Under the pieces are notes generated by a model. The model ran no database searches. It saw only the letters and a program-made list of their open reading frames with translations, and was not told the origin of the DNA. Both the position numbers and the translations under genes were made by a program. Source: Massilia aurea (GTDB lineage: Bacteria; Pseudomonadota; Gammaproteobacteria; Burkholderiales; Burkholderiaceae_D). Taken from it: a stretch of DNA of 64,000 nt. The stretch covers positions 1,178,001-1,242,000 of the forward strand of contig NZ_JANUGZ010000001.1 in NCBI RefSeq assembly GCF_024753205.1, written 5' to 3'. Shown piece by piece: positions 34,205 to 45,881 of this stretch; within the stretch, counting starts at the first letter, position 1; each line of letters opens with the position of its first letter.

Positions 34205-35905
34205 TCAATCGGTGACGGTAATGGGTGCGGGAATGTTATTGACAGGTGCGGCGGGTGCCGGTGCCGCAGTAGGCGCCGGTGCTGTAGCCGGCGCGGTAGC
34301 CGGAGGGTTGTAATACATCCAGAGGGCGTGCAGGAAGATCCAGGTTGCGCTCGTGGCAGCGATCAGGGCGATCATCAGGAACACGTCGTTGTACGCCAGG
34401 ATGTTGGCTTCGCGCGTGGCGCTGGCGGCCAGCGACGCCAGGCTCTGGCGCGTGCGCGCCGCCGGGTCGGCCAGCAATTGCCCGGCCGCCGCCGCGCCGG
34501 ACTGGATGCGCCCGGCCACCAGCGGATCGAGCAAACTCAGGCCCTCGACAATCATCGACGAGTGGAATTTTTCGCGCATGATCTGGAACGTGCCGACCAG
34601 CGCCGAGCCGATCAGGCCGCCCAGATTCTGGGTCAGGCCGAACAGCACCGAGAAACTGATCAGGGCGCCGGGATTGCCGATCACGGTGACGATCATCGAA
34701 ATCAGCGACGGCCCGATGAACAGCGTGCCGCCAAATGCCAGCAGGCTCTGGCTCAGGTACATCTGCTCGACGCGGGTCTGGTTGGTGGCATGCGCATCCA
34801 TCCAGGCGCCCAGCGCCATCAGCACCAGCGCAATGACCTGCGGCGCCATCAGGTGCTTCACGTTGACTGTGAGGGCCGACACCACGATACCGGCGACGGT
34901 GGCCGCCAGCACGCACAGGAACAGCGACTGCATCTGGTTATTGTCCAGCCCCACGGCGCGCAGGAAACCCACCGCGCCCACGCTTTGCTCGGACAGCACG
35001 ATGCGCACCAGCAGCAGCGACAGCGCCACGCGCAGGATGCTGCGGTTGGTCAGCCAGCGCAGGTTGAGTAGCGGATTGGCCCGGTTGTGCTCGACGCACA
35101 TCGCGGCCGCGAGCAGGAAGATCGACACCGCCAGCGCCACGCCGATCCACGCCTGCTCGGTCCACCAGAAGATGCGACCGAACGTGAGCACCATGCACAG
35201 CAGCGCCATGCCCGGCGCAAACAGCGCGAACGTGACGAAGTCGGTGGGGCGGAACGCCTTGATCCGGTCGCCCGGTGGCAACTTGAGCAGCAGCACGGCG
35301 CCCAGCGACACCAGCGCCAGGCCCAGCTCGAACATGTACAGGCCGCGCCACTCGGCAATGCGCAGCAGGTCGCCCGAGAAGATATAGGCCAGCGGCAGCG
35401 CCAACTGGGCCGTGCCAAGCGAAATCGCGATGCCTTTCAGGCGCCACTCCTTCTTGAACCCCTGCAGCGTGTAATACAGGCCAAGCGGACTGACGGCGGC
35501 GGCCAGCATGCCATGGGCGGCGCGCACGGCAATGGCCGAGCCGAGATCATTGACGAACAGGTGGGCCAGCGTGACCAGCGCGTACAGCACCAGGAAGCAC
35601 TCGGTGAACAGGCGCAAGCCGAACTGTTGCCGGAATTTCACCAGCAGCAGGTTCATCGACGCGTTGGCCATCACGTACGCGGCCGGCAGCCAGGCGGTTT
35701 CGGTCTGGTACGCGCCCAGCACGCCCTGCAGATTGATCAGGTTGACGGCGACCAGCGCGTTGCCCAGGCCGCCCGTGATCGTGACGAGGATGCCGACCGC
35801 CAGATAGGCCAGTCGCAGCTTTGTCGTATGCGCCGGCGTGGACGGAGAGCCGGGCAGCATCGGCTTTTCGTCAGGTGCCCATTCGCGTGGCGCGTACTTG
35901 CTCAT
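34205..35905 (-). CDS. DHA2-type MFS multidrug transporter (EmrB-like)
   Basis: The 566-residue protein has about 14 hydrophobic helices, as in the drug:H+ antiporter-2 family. The first helix is LAYLAVGILVTITGGLGNAL, and TAWLPAAYVMANASMNLLL is close to the family motif in helix 2. The C-terminal 35 residues are an unusual Ala/Pro repeat (APATAPAPTAAPAPAAPV), likely disordered. It is the first gene of the efflux operon. The regulator is not in the window; the 198-bp divergent region to 36104 has no obvious operator that I can identify. Confidence 0.92.
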   Translation of the reverse strand: MSKYAPREWAPDEKPMLPGSPSTPAHTTKLRLAYLAVGILVTITGGLGNALVAVNLINLQGVLGAYQTETAWLPAAYVMANASMNLLLVKFRQQFGLRLFTECFLVLYALVTLAHLFVNDLGSAIAVRAAHGMLAAAVSPLGLYYTLQGFKKEWRLKGIAISLGTAQLALPLAYIFSGDLLRIAEWRGLYMFELGLALVSLGAVLLLKLPPGDRIKAFRPTDFVTFALFAPGMALLCMVLTFGRIFWWTEQAWIGVALAVSIFLLAAAMCVEHNRANPLLNLRWLTNRSILRVALSLLLVRIVLSEQSVGAVGFLRAVGLDNNQMQSLFLCVLAATVAGIVVSALTVNVKHLMAPQVIALVLMALGAWMDAHATNQTRVEQMYLSQSLLAFGGTLFIGPSLISMIVTVIGNPGALISFSVLFGLTQNLGGLIGSALVGTFQIMREKFHSSMIVEGLSLLDPLVAGRIQSGAAAAGQLLADPAARTRQSLASLAASATREANILAYNDVFLMIALIAATSATWIFLHALWMYYNPPATAPATAPAPTAAPAPAAPVNNIPAPITVTD

Positions 35906-36103
35906 CCTGCTGTTTCACCGTAGTTGTCAGGCTCGCTATCTTACGCCTTTGCTCGACTTCACGTCGGATGACGCTTTCGCCACACCCAAACTATTTAATG
36001 CAAAAGTTGACCAACCAGATATTGCTCTATGGATTTATTGGATCTAGACTCAAGTTGTGCCGTACGGAAATAGTTTCGTGTGGCAGCATTTCCAGAGTCA
36101 GCC

Positions 36104-37375
36104 ATGTCGAGCATCCACGCCATTCGCACCCTGATCTCCGCTTCGCTTGCCGCGCTGGCCATGCTGCCCGCAGTCGGCTTCTCGCAGGAACTGCCGGCAC
36201 CAATGCCAGTCACCGGCACGCTCGACTACCGGATGAACGAGCGCGTCATCCAGGTGCCGGCCGGGCCGGACGATGTACTGCTCGAAACCACCGTGTTCCA
36301 GCCCGATGGCGCCGGCCCCTTCCCTCTGCTCGTCATCAACCACGGCAAGGACCCGGGCCGCCCAAGCTTGCAGTCGCGCGACCGCTTCTATCATATGGCG
36401 TCCGTATTCGTGAAGCGTGGCTACGCGGTGATGGTGCCGATGCGCCAGGGCTTTTCCAAATCGGGCGGGCGCTACCGCGATCGCGGCTGCGACATGACGG
36501 CCAATGGCTATACCCAGGCCGAAGACATCCGCGCCACCCTCGCCTATGCACGCCAGCAACCGTGGATCGACGGCGGGCGCATGATCGTGGCCGGCCAGTC
36601 GTATGGCGGGCTGGCGGCCATCGCACTGGGTACCGAGGCGCTGCCGGGCGTGCGCGGCCTGATCAATTTTGCGGGCGGCTTGCGCGACGACAGCAACCGC
36701 TGCGCCTGGCGCTCGCAACTGGTGGCGGCCTTTGCCGACTACGGCGCCAAGGCAAAAGTCCCGAGCCTGTGGATGTACGGCCAGAACGATTCGCTGTTCG
36801 GCCCGGAGCTGGCCAGCCGCATGCACGCCGCCTATGCGGCGGCCGGTGGCCGTGGCCGCCTGGTCGAATTCCCTGCCTTCAAGCGCGACGCCCACGGCAT
36901 GCTGGCCAGCCGCGACGGCGAAAAAGTCTGGCTGCAGGATACCGAGCAGTTCCTGCGCGAGATCGGCATGCCGACCGCCATCGTGGTCGACGTCCCTGCC
37001 CCGCCCACCCCGGCGCGCACCGATTATGCGCAGGTCGACGATATCGCGGCCGTACCGTTCCTGTCCGAGAACGGCCGCCGCGCCTACCGCGACTACCTGA
37101 CCAAGATGACGCCGCGCGCGTTTGCCGTGTCGGCCAGCGGCGGCTGGACCTGGGCCGAGGAAGGCGAAGACCCGGATGGACGCGCACTGGCGACCTGCTC
37201 GGCCAAGAGCAAGGAGCCGTGCCGGCTGTACTCGGTCGACGACTATGTGGTCTGGCATGACGAGCGCATCGACCGAACCGAGAAAGCAGCAGCCACGGCG
37301 GCGCTGATGCCGGCGCCGAACCCGATGGCCGACTCCGATCCGACGACGTCGGTGGGCAGTACGACCGCGCGCTGA
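36104..37375 (+). CDS. Exported alpha/beta hydrolase (dienelactone-hydrolase-like/CocE-like)
   Basis: The 423-residue protein has a signal peptide (MSSIHAIRTLISASLAALAM, cleavage after FSQ). The hydrolase core shows LLVINHG, the nucleophile elbow GQSYGG (about residue 164), LWMYGQNDSLFG for the acid region and KRDAHGM for the catalytic His. A C-terminal extension of about 120 residues after the hydrolase domain contains two Cys (TCSAKSKEPCRLYS). A GTG eight codons upstream is the alternative start. Substrate unknown, probably an ester in the periplasm. Confidence 0.85.
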   Translation: MSSIHAIRTLISASLAALAMLPAVGFSQELPAPMPVTGTLDYRMNERVIQVPAGPDDVLLETTVFQPDGAGPFPLLVINHGKDPGRPSLQSRDRFYHMASVFVKRGYAVMVPMRQGFSKSGGRYRDRGCDMTANGYTQAEDIRATLAYARQQPWIDGGRMIVAGQSYGGLAAIALGTEALPGVRGLINFAGGLRDDSNRCAWRSQLVAAFADYGAKAKVPSLWMYGQNDSLFGPELASRMHAAYAAAGGRGRLVEFPAFKRDAHGMLASRDGEKVWLQDTEQFLREIGMPTAIVVDVPAPPTPARTDYAQVDDIAAVPFLSENGRRAYRDYLTKMTPRAFAVSASGGWTWAEEGEDPDGRALATCSAKSKEPCRLYSVDDYVVWHDERIDRTEKAAATAALMPAPNPMADSDPTTSVGSTTAR

Positions 37376-37512
37376 TCGCGCAGGCTTGTCAAGCGGCCTG
37401 CGCAGTTCTTCCTGCATGAGTTCGCTTTACTGTGCGTCCGGTCGATCCAGCGCAAACCGCAGCTTGGTGATGCATCAGACAATGCGGCTGTCGCATTGTC
37501 CGGAGCATACCA

Positions 37513-38709
37513 ATGGTTCGTCTCGTCCACGCCTGCGCTGCCGCGCTTCTCGTCGTCTTCGGCCTGCTGGCCGCCCCTGCCGCCACAGCCGCGAACAACG
37601 ATCCCGTCGTGCTGGTGCACGGCTTTCTGGGCTTTGGCCCCGACGAATTCCAGAAGAGCGGCTTCAACTACTGGGGCGGCTATGGCGACATCGCGGCGCA
37701 CATGCAGGTCTACCGCGGCCCGCACACGGTGGTTGCCGCCGCCGTCAGCCCGATCGCGTCGAACTGGGACCGCGCCGCCGAGCTGTATGCCCAGATCAAG
37801 GGCGGCTGCGTCGACTACGGCAAGGCGCATGTTGCCGCACAGGGCGTGCCCGGTCAGGTGCAAAAACCGCCCGGCAAATGCTGGGCCGCCGACCCACGCG
37901 ACAATCCGCAAGGGTATCCGCCGGCGCTGTACCCGCGATGGGGCCGTGACCATCCGATCCACATGATCGGCCACAGCCAGGGCGGCACGACCATCCGCGC
38001 CCTGATCCAGCTGCTGGAGCACGGCGCAATGACGGACGAAGGCGACGGCGCGCTGTTCAAGGGTGGCAAGACGGGCTGGATCTGCAGCGCGACGACGATC
38101 TCGGCGCCGCACAATGGCACCACGCTCAGTGACGCGGTCCTGAATATCCTGCCCAATGTGCCCATCGTGCTGCGCGACATCCTGCGCAACCGGGCTGCCA
38201 GCTGGGAGCTCGCGCCGGACGGCGCCCGCGAATTCAACCGGTGGGCGCTCACTTCGCCCAGCGTCTACTATTTTTCAGTTGCTACCCTCGCCACCGCCAG
38301 CGGCAGCTGGTGCTGCAACGGCACCGACCGCGCGATCGCACCGATCCAGACAACAGCGTTCCAGTACGCGCGCGGCGACATGATGCCCTACTTCAAATCG
38401 TTCGCCGGCGAGTGGATCGTGCCCTCGGCCGGTCAGCGCGGCATGGGCAGCTACACCGTCAATGTGCCAAACCGGGTGCGCATCGACAGCGACTGGTTCC
38501 CGAGCGATGGCGTCGTCAACACGGTCAGCATGCGCGCGCCCGGCGGGCATCCGGTACGCGACTACAACGGCACGGCGCTGCGCGGAACATGGAACTTTCT
38601 GGGCAACTACCCGGGATACGACCACTTCGATATCCTGAACTGGCCCAATCAAGGGCCATCGGCTGATCCGCTGTACGACCGGATCAGCGACATCCTCTTT
38701 GCGCTGTAG
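37513..38709 (+). CDS. Secreted triacylglycerol lipase-like protein
   Basis: The 398-residue protein has a signal peptide (VRLVHACAAALLVVFGLLAA, cleavage after ATA), then DPVVLVHGFLGFGPDEF for the oxyanion loop, GHSQGG with the nucleophile Ser (about 160), SAPHNGTTLSD and a late YDHFDILNW region for the catalytic His. This is the pattern of large family I lipases such as those of Geobacillus and Staphylococcus. Several Cys (CCNG and others) could form disulfides after export. No lipase foldase gene is adjacent. Confidence 0.87.
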   Translation: MVRLVHACAAALLVVFGLLAAPAATAANNDPVVLVHGFLGFGPDEFQKSGFNYWGGYGDIAAHMQVYRGPHTVVAAAVSPIASNWDRAAELYAQIKGGCVDYGKAHVAAQGVPGQVQKPPGKCWAADPRDNPQGYPPALYPRWGRDHPIHMIGHSQGGTTIRALIQLLEHGAMTDEGDGALFKGGKTGWICSATTISAPHNGTTLSDAVLNILPNVPIVLRDILRNRAASWELAPDGAREFNRWALTSPSVYYFSVATLATASGSWCCNGTDRAIAPIQTTAFQYARGDMMPYFKSFAGEWIVPSAGQRGMGSYTVNVPNRVRIDSDWFPSDGVVNTVSMRAPGGHPVRDYNGTALRGTWNFLGNYPGYDHFDILNWPNQGPSADPLYDRISDILFAL

Positions 38710-38751
38710 CTCAGGATGAAAATACCTCGGCGGCTAGTTATCCTGTGTAGG

Positions 38752-38772
38752 GTGGGCGGGTTTCCTGCCCAC
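38752..38772. repeat. Intergenic hairpin GTGGGCGGG/CCTGCCCAC
   Basis: A 9-bp stem with one G-T pair and a TTT loop lies between the convergent lipase and DUF2325 genes. No T-run follows on either strand, so it is either a weak terminator or a REP-like hairpin; only one copy was noticed in the window. Confidence 0.35.
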
Positions 38773-38806
38773 GCGTTCAACCGGCCATCGCAGACTGCTG
38801 CGCGAG

Positions 38807-39367
38807 TCACGGTGAAAACACCTCGTCAGGCCGGTGGATGCGTACGATCTGCAAGCCGTCGGGCTGGTCCACCAGCATGCACAGCTTGCCGGTGCGCTTG
38901 CAATGGTCCTGCACGCGCCAGTAGTCGCCGTGGCTCATGCAGCCGGTCTGGCAGATCACCAGATCGGCGGCCTGCAAGCTCGCTTCCAGGTCCGCCGCGA
39001 CGCCAGCTGGCGTATGCCCTGGATGGCTCGCGCTGCCCGTCCGCCCGGCAAGCTCACGGCGCTGCAGCGTGCGCATCAGGTCATGCACCCGCGTCTGCAG
39101 CGCAGCCACCTGACGGCCCAGCGCGACGCGCCGGCCGAGACCCGGCAGCGCCGCATCAAAGGCGGCGCGGTCTTCGCGTTCCCACAGCAGCGCCGTTGCA
39201 GCACGGATCGTCGCGCCCCGCGCGCGGATCAGCTGCGCTTCCATGGCGGCGATGCGCGTGGCCTGCGCCTGCAGCAGCGCACTGCAGCGTTCCTGCGCCT
39301 GCGCATGTGCCCGCAGCAACGTCACGTGTTCGCCAGCCAAGCCGTCGGCTTCCCGGTATGCCGCCAT
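38807..39367 (-). CDS. DUF2325 family protein
   Basis: The 186-residue product has an N-terminal helical, Ala/Gln/Arg-rich half (LLRAHAQAQERCSALLQAQA) and the DUF2325 signature at the C-terminus (DLVICQTGCMSHGDYWRVQD, then HCKRTGKLCMLV). The Cys and His in this signature suggest metal or redox binding, but the function is not established. AGGAGG lies 6 nt before the ATG at 39367. A Fur-like palindrome is upstream at 39402-39422, suggesting iron control. It is divergent from the phytochrome gene. Confidence 0.87.
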   Translation of the reverse strand: MAAYREADGLAGEHVTLLRAHAQAQERCSALLQAQATRIAAMEAQLIRARGATIRAATALLWEREDRAAFDAALPGLGRRVALGRQVAALQTRVHDLMRTLQRRELAGRTGSASHPGHTPAGVAADLEASLQAADLVICQTGCMSHGDYWRVQDHCKRTGKLCMLVDQPDGLQIVRIHRPDEVFSP

Positions 39368-39401
39368 CTGCGCCTCCTGTTCCTGAACCAGGACCCATCT
39401 T

Positions 39402-39422
39402 AAATGAGAACAATTCTCATTT
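39402..39422 (-). promoter_or_regulatory. Fur-box-like palindrome upstream of the DUF2325 gene
   Basis: A perfect 9-3-9 palindrome (AAATGAGAA, CAA, TTCTCATTT). Its core TGAGAACAATTCTCA matches the 7-1-7 Fur model TGATAAT-N-ATTATCA at all but four positions. On the minus strand TTGAAA (-35) and TTAAGA (-10) flank it with a 16-bp spacer, so repressor binding would block the promoter of the DUF2325 gene. Confidence 0.55.
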
Positions 39423-39525
39423 CAAGGGCGCGTCGACGCGGGGACAAATCGTGACATCGCGATTTGACAACACACTTTCACGTTACAATATGGCCCTGCT
39501 CACCTGTGCATTACCCCAAAGGCCC

Positions 39526-41776
<2,251 letters not shown>

Positions 41777-41784
<8 letters not shown>

Positions 41785-42232
41785 GCCCATCCTCCTGGTA
41801 GAAGACAATCCACACGACCTGGAGCTCACCCTCATTGCCCTGTCAAAGAGCCAGCTGGCCAACGAAGTCGTGGTCGCGCGCGACGGCGCCGAGGCGCTCG
41901 ACTATCTGCACCGGCGCGGTGAATTCGACGGCCGCCAGCTCGGCAATCCGGCCGTGATCCTGCTCGACCTGAAATTGCCGAAAGTCGATGGACTTGAAGT
42001 GCTCAAGGAAATCCGCACCACCGCCGAACTGCGGTCGGTGCCGGTGGTGATGCTGACGTCGTCCAAGGAAGAACAGGACGTGATCCGCAGCTATGAGCTG
42101 GGTGTGAATGCGTATGTGGTCAAGCCGGTCGACTTTAATGAATTCGTGCGCGCCATTGCCGACCTGGGGATCTTCTGGGCAGTGCTCAACGAGCCGCCGC
42201 CAGGCTCGCACCGTTACATCAAGCCAAAGTGA
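41777..42232 (+). CDS. Rcp1-like single-domain response regulator
   Basis: The 151-residue receiver has ILLVEDNPHDLELTL with the acidic pocket, the phosphoacceptor Asp in VILLDLKLPKVDGLEVL, a Thr/Ser in MLTSSKEE and Lys in VVKPVDFNEF. The C-terminal FWAVLNEPPPG tail is typical of the Rcp1-type regulators paired with phytochromes. It overlaps the kinase gene by 8 nt, so it is very likely its phosphorylation partner. It has no output domain, so the next step in the pathway is unknown. The 3' end overlaps the convergent kinase gene by 19 nt. Confidence 0.93.
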
Positions 42233-43863
42233 CTGGCTGTTTGCGGCTTGCCTGAGGCGCGCCGCGAACGACGCAGCAAATGACGGATGCGCGCACTGAG
42301 CGCGTCCGGGTGGTAGGGTTTCTGCAGCAGGTGGACCGACGCGTCCAGTTTGCCTTCGTGGGTCAGCACACCTTCGGCATAGCCCGATGTGTACAGCACT
42401 TCGCATTCCGGCAGGTGACGGCGCACGATCTCGCCCAGTTGCAGGCTCGACAGCGGCCCCGGCATGATCACGTCGGTAAACACCAGGTCGATATGCCGGC
42501 CTTCTTCTACCAGCGCCGCCGCGCTGGCCGCATCGCGCGCTTCCAGCACGTCATAACCCAGCGCCGACAGAATGCCGCAGGTCGATGAGCGCACGTCGTC
42601 TTCGTCTTCGACCACGAGAATGGTTTCCAGGCCGCCCGTCAGCGACGGATGCACGGCTGCCTCTGCTTGCTCGGCCGGGATTGCGGTGCTGCGTGGCAGA
42701 TAGATGCGCACGCTGCTGCCCTTGCCCGGCTCGCTGCGCAGCACGATTTCGCCGCCCGACTGCTTGACGAAACCATACGCCATTGACAGCCCCAAGCCCG
42801 TGCCCTGGCCCGTCGGCTTGGTGGTGAAGAACGGTTCGAACGCCCGGCGCAGCACGTCGGGCGGCATGCCCTTGCCCGTATCAGCGATCTCGAGCATCAC
42901 GTAATCGTTGTGCGGAACATCGGGCGGCAAATCGTCGTCGGCGGCAGCATTGACGGCGCGGATAGTCAGCGTGCCGCCATCGGGCATCGCGTCGCGCGCA
43001 TTGATGACCAGGTTCAGCAATACGTTGTTGAGTTGGTTGGGATCGACCATGGTGCTGCCCAGTTCGGGTGCGACCTCGGTTTCGACCCGGGTGCCGGCGC
43101 CAAGCACGCGGCGCGCCATGTCGTCGAGCTCACGCACCAGATGGGTCGGGTCGATGACGACCGACTGCAACGGCTGACGACGTGCAAAGGCCAGCAAGTG
43201 CGCGGCCAGCTTGGCGCCGCGCTCGACGCCCGATAGCGCCATCTCGACGCGCGTACGCGCAGCGTCGTTCAAGTTGCCGACCATTTTCAGCAATTGCAGA
43301 TTGCCGCCAATGATTTGCAGGACATTGTTGAAATCGTGGGCCACGCCACCGGTGAGCTGGCCGATCGCTTCCATCTTTTGCGCCTGGTGCAGCGCCAGCT
43401 GACTCGCCGCCAGTTGCTCCTGGCTCAGGCGCAGCGATGCAAAGGCTTCGTCGCGCTCGCGCCGCGCAACGCAGGCGCCGCTGTGATACCGCACACGCGC
43501 CACCAGCTCGCGCGGATCGGGCCACTTGACCATGTAGTCGTTGGCGCCGACCGCAAAGGCCTTGGCCTTGGTATCTGGGTCGTCTTCGGAAGAGAGCAGG
43601 ATGACCGGCACGTCATGCGTGTCCGGATGCGCGCGCAGCATGGCGATCACGTCGAAACCATCCATACCGCCAGGCATGCGCAAATCGACGATCACCACCG
43701 TCGCATCGACATCGCGCGCGACCTCGACGGCGCGCGCCGGGCTGGATTCATAACGGAGCTGGTGACCGACACAGCTTTTGAGGCCATGGGCGATGATGTC
43801 CTGGGCAAACGACTCATCGTCGATCAACAGCACGGAACAAACGGTGGAGTTGTCTTCGATCAT
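42214..43863 (-). CDS. Receiver-histidine kinase-receiver hybrid protein
   Basis: The 549-residue protein starts with a receiver (about residues 8-130; IVDLRMPGGMDGF), then a HisKA of the HDFNN type (GGVAHDFNNVLQII, His about 173), an ATPase domain (NLVINARDAMPDGG, GTGLGLSMAYG) and a second receiver (about 400-525; LVFTDVIMPGPL). It lacks a membrane segment and a sensory domain; input may come through the first receiver. Since it is convergent with the phytochrome regulator it could be part of the same light response, but nothing in the sequence proves this. Confidence 0.92.
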   Translation of the reverse strand: MIEDNSTVCSVLLIDDESFAQDIIAHGLKSCVGHQLRYESSPARAVEVARDVDATVVIVDLRMPGGMDGFDVIAMLRAHPDTHDVPVILLSSEDDPDTKAKAFAVGANDYMVKWPDPRELVARVRYHSGACVARRERDEAFASLRLSQEQLAASQLALHQAQKMEAIGQLTGGVAHDFNNVLQIIGGNLQLLKMVGNLNDAARTRVEMALSGVERGAKLAAHLLAFARRQPLQSVVIDPTHLVRELDDMARRVLGAGTRVETEVAPELGSTMVDPNQLNNVLLNLVINARDAMPDGGTLTIRAVNAAADDDLPPDVPHNDYVMLEIADTGKGMPPDVLRRAFEPFFTTKPTGQGTGLGLSMAYGFVKQSGGEIVLRSEPGKGSSVRIYLPRSTAIPAEQAEAAVHPSLTGGLETILVVEDEDDVRSSTCGILSALGYDVLEARDAASAAALVEEGRHIDLVFTDVIMPGPLSSLQLGEIVRRHLPECEVLYTSGYAEGVLTHEGKLDASVHLLQKPYHPDALSARIRHLLRRSRRASGKPQTASHFGLM

Positions 43864-44019
43864 TGCAAACTGCGTCGCTTTCAGGGCTGGAGGGGTAACG
43901 TGCTGCGCGATAATTCAGGGTTAATTCTACACTAATACCATTTAACAAGGGTTCGTCCCGCTTGGTATCATTCCAGCAAACTCGGGTCAAGACTTGTGCG
44001 GTAAAAAGTCGCCCTGCAT

Positions 44020-44343
44020 ATGGCGCGCATGCCACATCACCAAGCCACGACCACGCCCGATGACCCCTGCCCGCTGTGCGGACGGCCGCTGGGAACGGAG
44101 CACGTCGACCGCCATCACCTGATCCCGAAGACGTTCAAGGGGCGAGACCAGTACCCGATCCACAAGATCTGCCATCGCAAAATCCACTCGGCGTTCACCG
44201 AGCGAGAGCTGCTGCAGACGTATCACACGTGGGAATCGCTGCGCGGGCACGCCGATATCGCGGCGTTCATCGTGTGGGTGGCGAAGAAGCCGGCGGGGTT
44301 TTATACGCGCACATACACCGCGAACAAGAAGAAGGGGCGCTGA
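44020..44343 (+). CDS. Small HNH-like nuclease domain protein
   Basis: The 107-residue protein has a zinc knuckle CPLCGRPLG and an HNH-type core (DRHHLIPKTF, then KICHRKIHSAF), with the paired His and the second His-bearing helix. This is the small HNH protein often annotated in proteobacterial chromosomes without known substrate. A second ATG three codons in is possible; no ribosome binding site is obvious. It is transcribed toward the tRNA-Asn gene on the opposite strand. Confidence 0.8.
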   Translation: MARMPHHQATTTPDDPCPLCGRPLGTEHVDRHHLIPKTFKGRDQYPIHKICHRKIHSAFTERELLQTYHTWESLRGHADIAAFIVWVAKKPAGFYTRTYTANKKKGR

Positions 44344-44365
44344 CGCAGTGACCGACGCCGGAAAT

Positions 44366-44394
44366 GCAAAAAGGGCCGCATCTGCATGCGGCCC
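44366..44394 (-). terminator. Terminator of tRNA-Asn copy 1
   Basis: On the minus strand GGGCCGCAT...ATGCGGCCC forms a 9-bp stem followed by TTTTT. It lies 11 nt beyond the tRNA 3' end. Confidence 0.85.
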
Positions 44395-44405
44395 TTCTCT
44401 TGTTC

Positions 44406-44481
44406 TGGCTCCCCGACCTGGACTCGAACCAGGGACCTGCGGATTAACAGTCCGTCGCTCTACCAACTGAGCTATCAGGGA
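44406..44481 (-). tRNA. tRNA-Asn(GTT), copy 1
   Basis: A 76-nt tRNA including encoded CCA: TCCCTGA acceptor arm, GCTC D-stem, anticodon loop CTGTTAA with GTT, T-loop TTCGAGT, and 3' GCCA. Identical to the copies at 45882 and 46850. Confidence 0.97.
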
Positions 44482-44492
44482 ATTGAGGCAAT

Positions 44493-44521
44493 ATTATAGC
44501 CGGGCATTTGCGGTTTGACCA
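44493..44521 (-). promoter_or_regulatory. Promoter of tRNA-Asn copy 1
   Basis: On the minus strand TGGTCA, 17 bp, TATAAT. The -10 is consensus; the -35 is weak. It fires directly into the tRNA. Confidence 0.6.
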
Positions 44522-44613
44522 GAGCAGTGTGTGAATCGGCTGGCCGGCCGCTGCCAAAGGGCGCTTTTGATATAGTCGCAGCTTCCCACCACCTCCTTCA
44601 TCCCCGACCGACC

Positions 44614-45825
44614 ATGACCATTTCACGCACCCTCGGCACCCCACTCTCCCCTTCCGCAACCCGCGTCATGCTGCTCGGCTCGGGCGAACTGGGCAAGGAA
44701 GTGATCATCTCGCTGCAACGCCTGGGCGTCGAGGTGATCGCCGTCGACCGCTACCCAAATGCCCCGGGCCACCAGGTCGCGCACCGCGCGCACGTGATCG
44801 ACATGACCAATGGCGCCGCGCTCGAAGCGCTGATCGCGCAGGAGCGCCCTCACCTCGTGGTGCCGGAAATCGAAGCGATCGCCACGGACAAGCTGGCCGA
44901 ACTGGAAGCGGCGGGCGTCATCACCTGCATCCCGACCGCACGCGCGGCGCAACTGACGATGAACCGCGAAGGCATCCGCCGCCTGGCCGCCGAAGAGCTG
45001 GGCCTGGCCACGTCGCCCTACCAGTTTGCCAGCAGCCTTGACGAACTGCAGGCTGCCTGCGCTGCCGTGGGCTTCCCGTGCGTGGTCAAGCCGGTGATGT
45101 CGTCGTCGGGCAAGGGTCAGTCGAAGCTTGATAGTGCGGATGACGTGGCCGCGGCCTGGGCATACGCTGCCAGCGGCGGACGTGTCGACGCCGGGCGCGT
45201 GATCGCCGAAGGCTTCATCGACTTCGATTACGAGATCACGCTGCTGACGGTGCGCTCGCTGGGCGCGGATGGCGAGGTCGTAACGAGCTTCTGCGATCCG
45301 ATCGGCCACAAGCAGGTCCAGGGCGATTACGTCGAATCGTGGCAGCCGCATCCGATGCAGTCGCTGGCACTGGAACGCTCGCGCGAGATCGCCGCCAAAG
45401 TCACCGGCAATCTGGGCGGTCTGGGCGTGTTCGGCGTCGAGTTGTTCGTCAAGGGCGATATGGTGTGGTTCTCGGAAGTCAGCCCACGCCCGCACGACAC
45501 GGGCATGGTGACAATGGCCAGCCAGGTGCAGAGCGAGTTCGAACTGCATGCGAAGGCGATTCTCGGCTTGCCCGTGAACGTGGCCCTGCGCGCACCGGGC
45601 GCATCGGCCGTGATCTACGGTCAGCTCGATGAGGCAGGGATTGCGTTCGAGGGCGTGGCCGAGGCCCTGCAGGTGCCGGGTGCCGATGTGCGCCTGTTTG
45701 GCAAGCCGGAGTCGTTTGCACGCCGGCGCATGGGCGTGGCACTGGCGACGGCGGACGATATCGCTATGGCGCGTGAACGTGCGCTTGAGGCAGCGGCGAA
45801 GGTCAAGCCAGTGTCGGGCAAGTAA
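44614..45825 (+). CDS. purT: Formate-dependent phosphoribosylglycinamide formyltransferase PurT
   Basis: The 403-residue ATP-grasp enzyme makes formyl-GAR from GAR, formate and ATP in purine synthesis. It shows [50 protein letters not shown], the ATP-binding [16 protein letters not shown] and [13 protein letters not shown], all typical of PurT. I chose the ATG at 44614 because [20 protein letters not shown] is the usual PurT start. It lies between tRNA-Asn copies 1 and 2 on the opposite strand to them. Confidence 0.96.
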   Translation: MTISRTLGTPLSPSATRVMLLGSGELGKEVIISLQRLGVEVIAVDRYPNAPGHQVAHRAHVIDMTNGAALEALIAQERPHLVVPEIEAIATDKLAELEAAGVITCIPTARAAQLTMNREGIRRLAAEELGLATSPYQFASSLDELQAACAAVGFPCVVKPVMSSSGKGQSKLDSADDVAAAWAYAASGGRVDAGRVIAEGFIDFDYEITLLTVRSLGADGEVVTSFCDPIGHKQVQGDYVESWQPHPMQSLALERSREIAAKVTGNLGGLGVFGVELFVKGDMVWFSEVSPRPHDTGMVTMASQVQSEFELHAKAILGLPVNVALRAPGASAVIYGQLDEAGIAFEGVAEALQVPGADVRLFGKPESFARRRMGVALATADDIAMARERALEAAAKVKPVSGK

Positions 45826-45845
45826 GCATCTACAGGCCCGAATAC

Positions 45846-45872
45846 AAAAAGGGCCGCATTTGCATGCGGCCC
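45846..45872 (-). terminator. Terminator of tRNA-Asn copy 2
   Basis: On the minus strand GGGCCGCAT-GCAA-ATGCGGCCC followed by TTTTTG. The stem arms are identical to those of the copy 1 terminator. Confidence 0.87.
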
Positions 45873-45881
45873 TTCGTATTC

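Noticed and set aside
36098..37417. 439-codon minus-strand frame opposite the exported hydrolase
   Set aside because: It is His/Arg/Ala-rich antisense sequence. The plus strand has a signal peptide and the GQSYGG nucleophile motif.
38716..39525. 270-codon extension upstream of the phytochrome gene
   Set aside because: It runs antisense through the DUF2325 gene, is Arg/Pro-rich, and crosses the Fur-like palindrome and both promoters. The family N-terminus starts at 39526.
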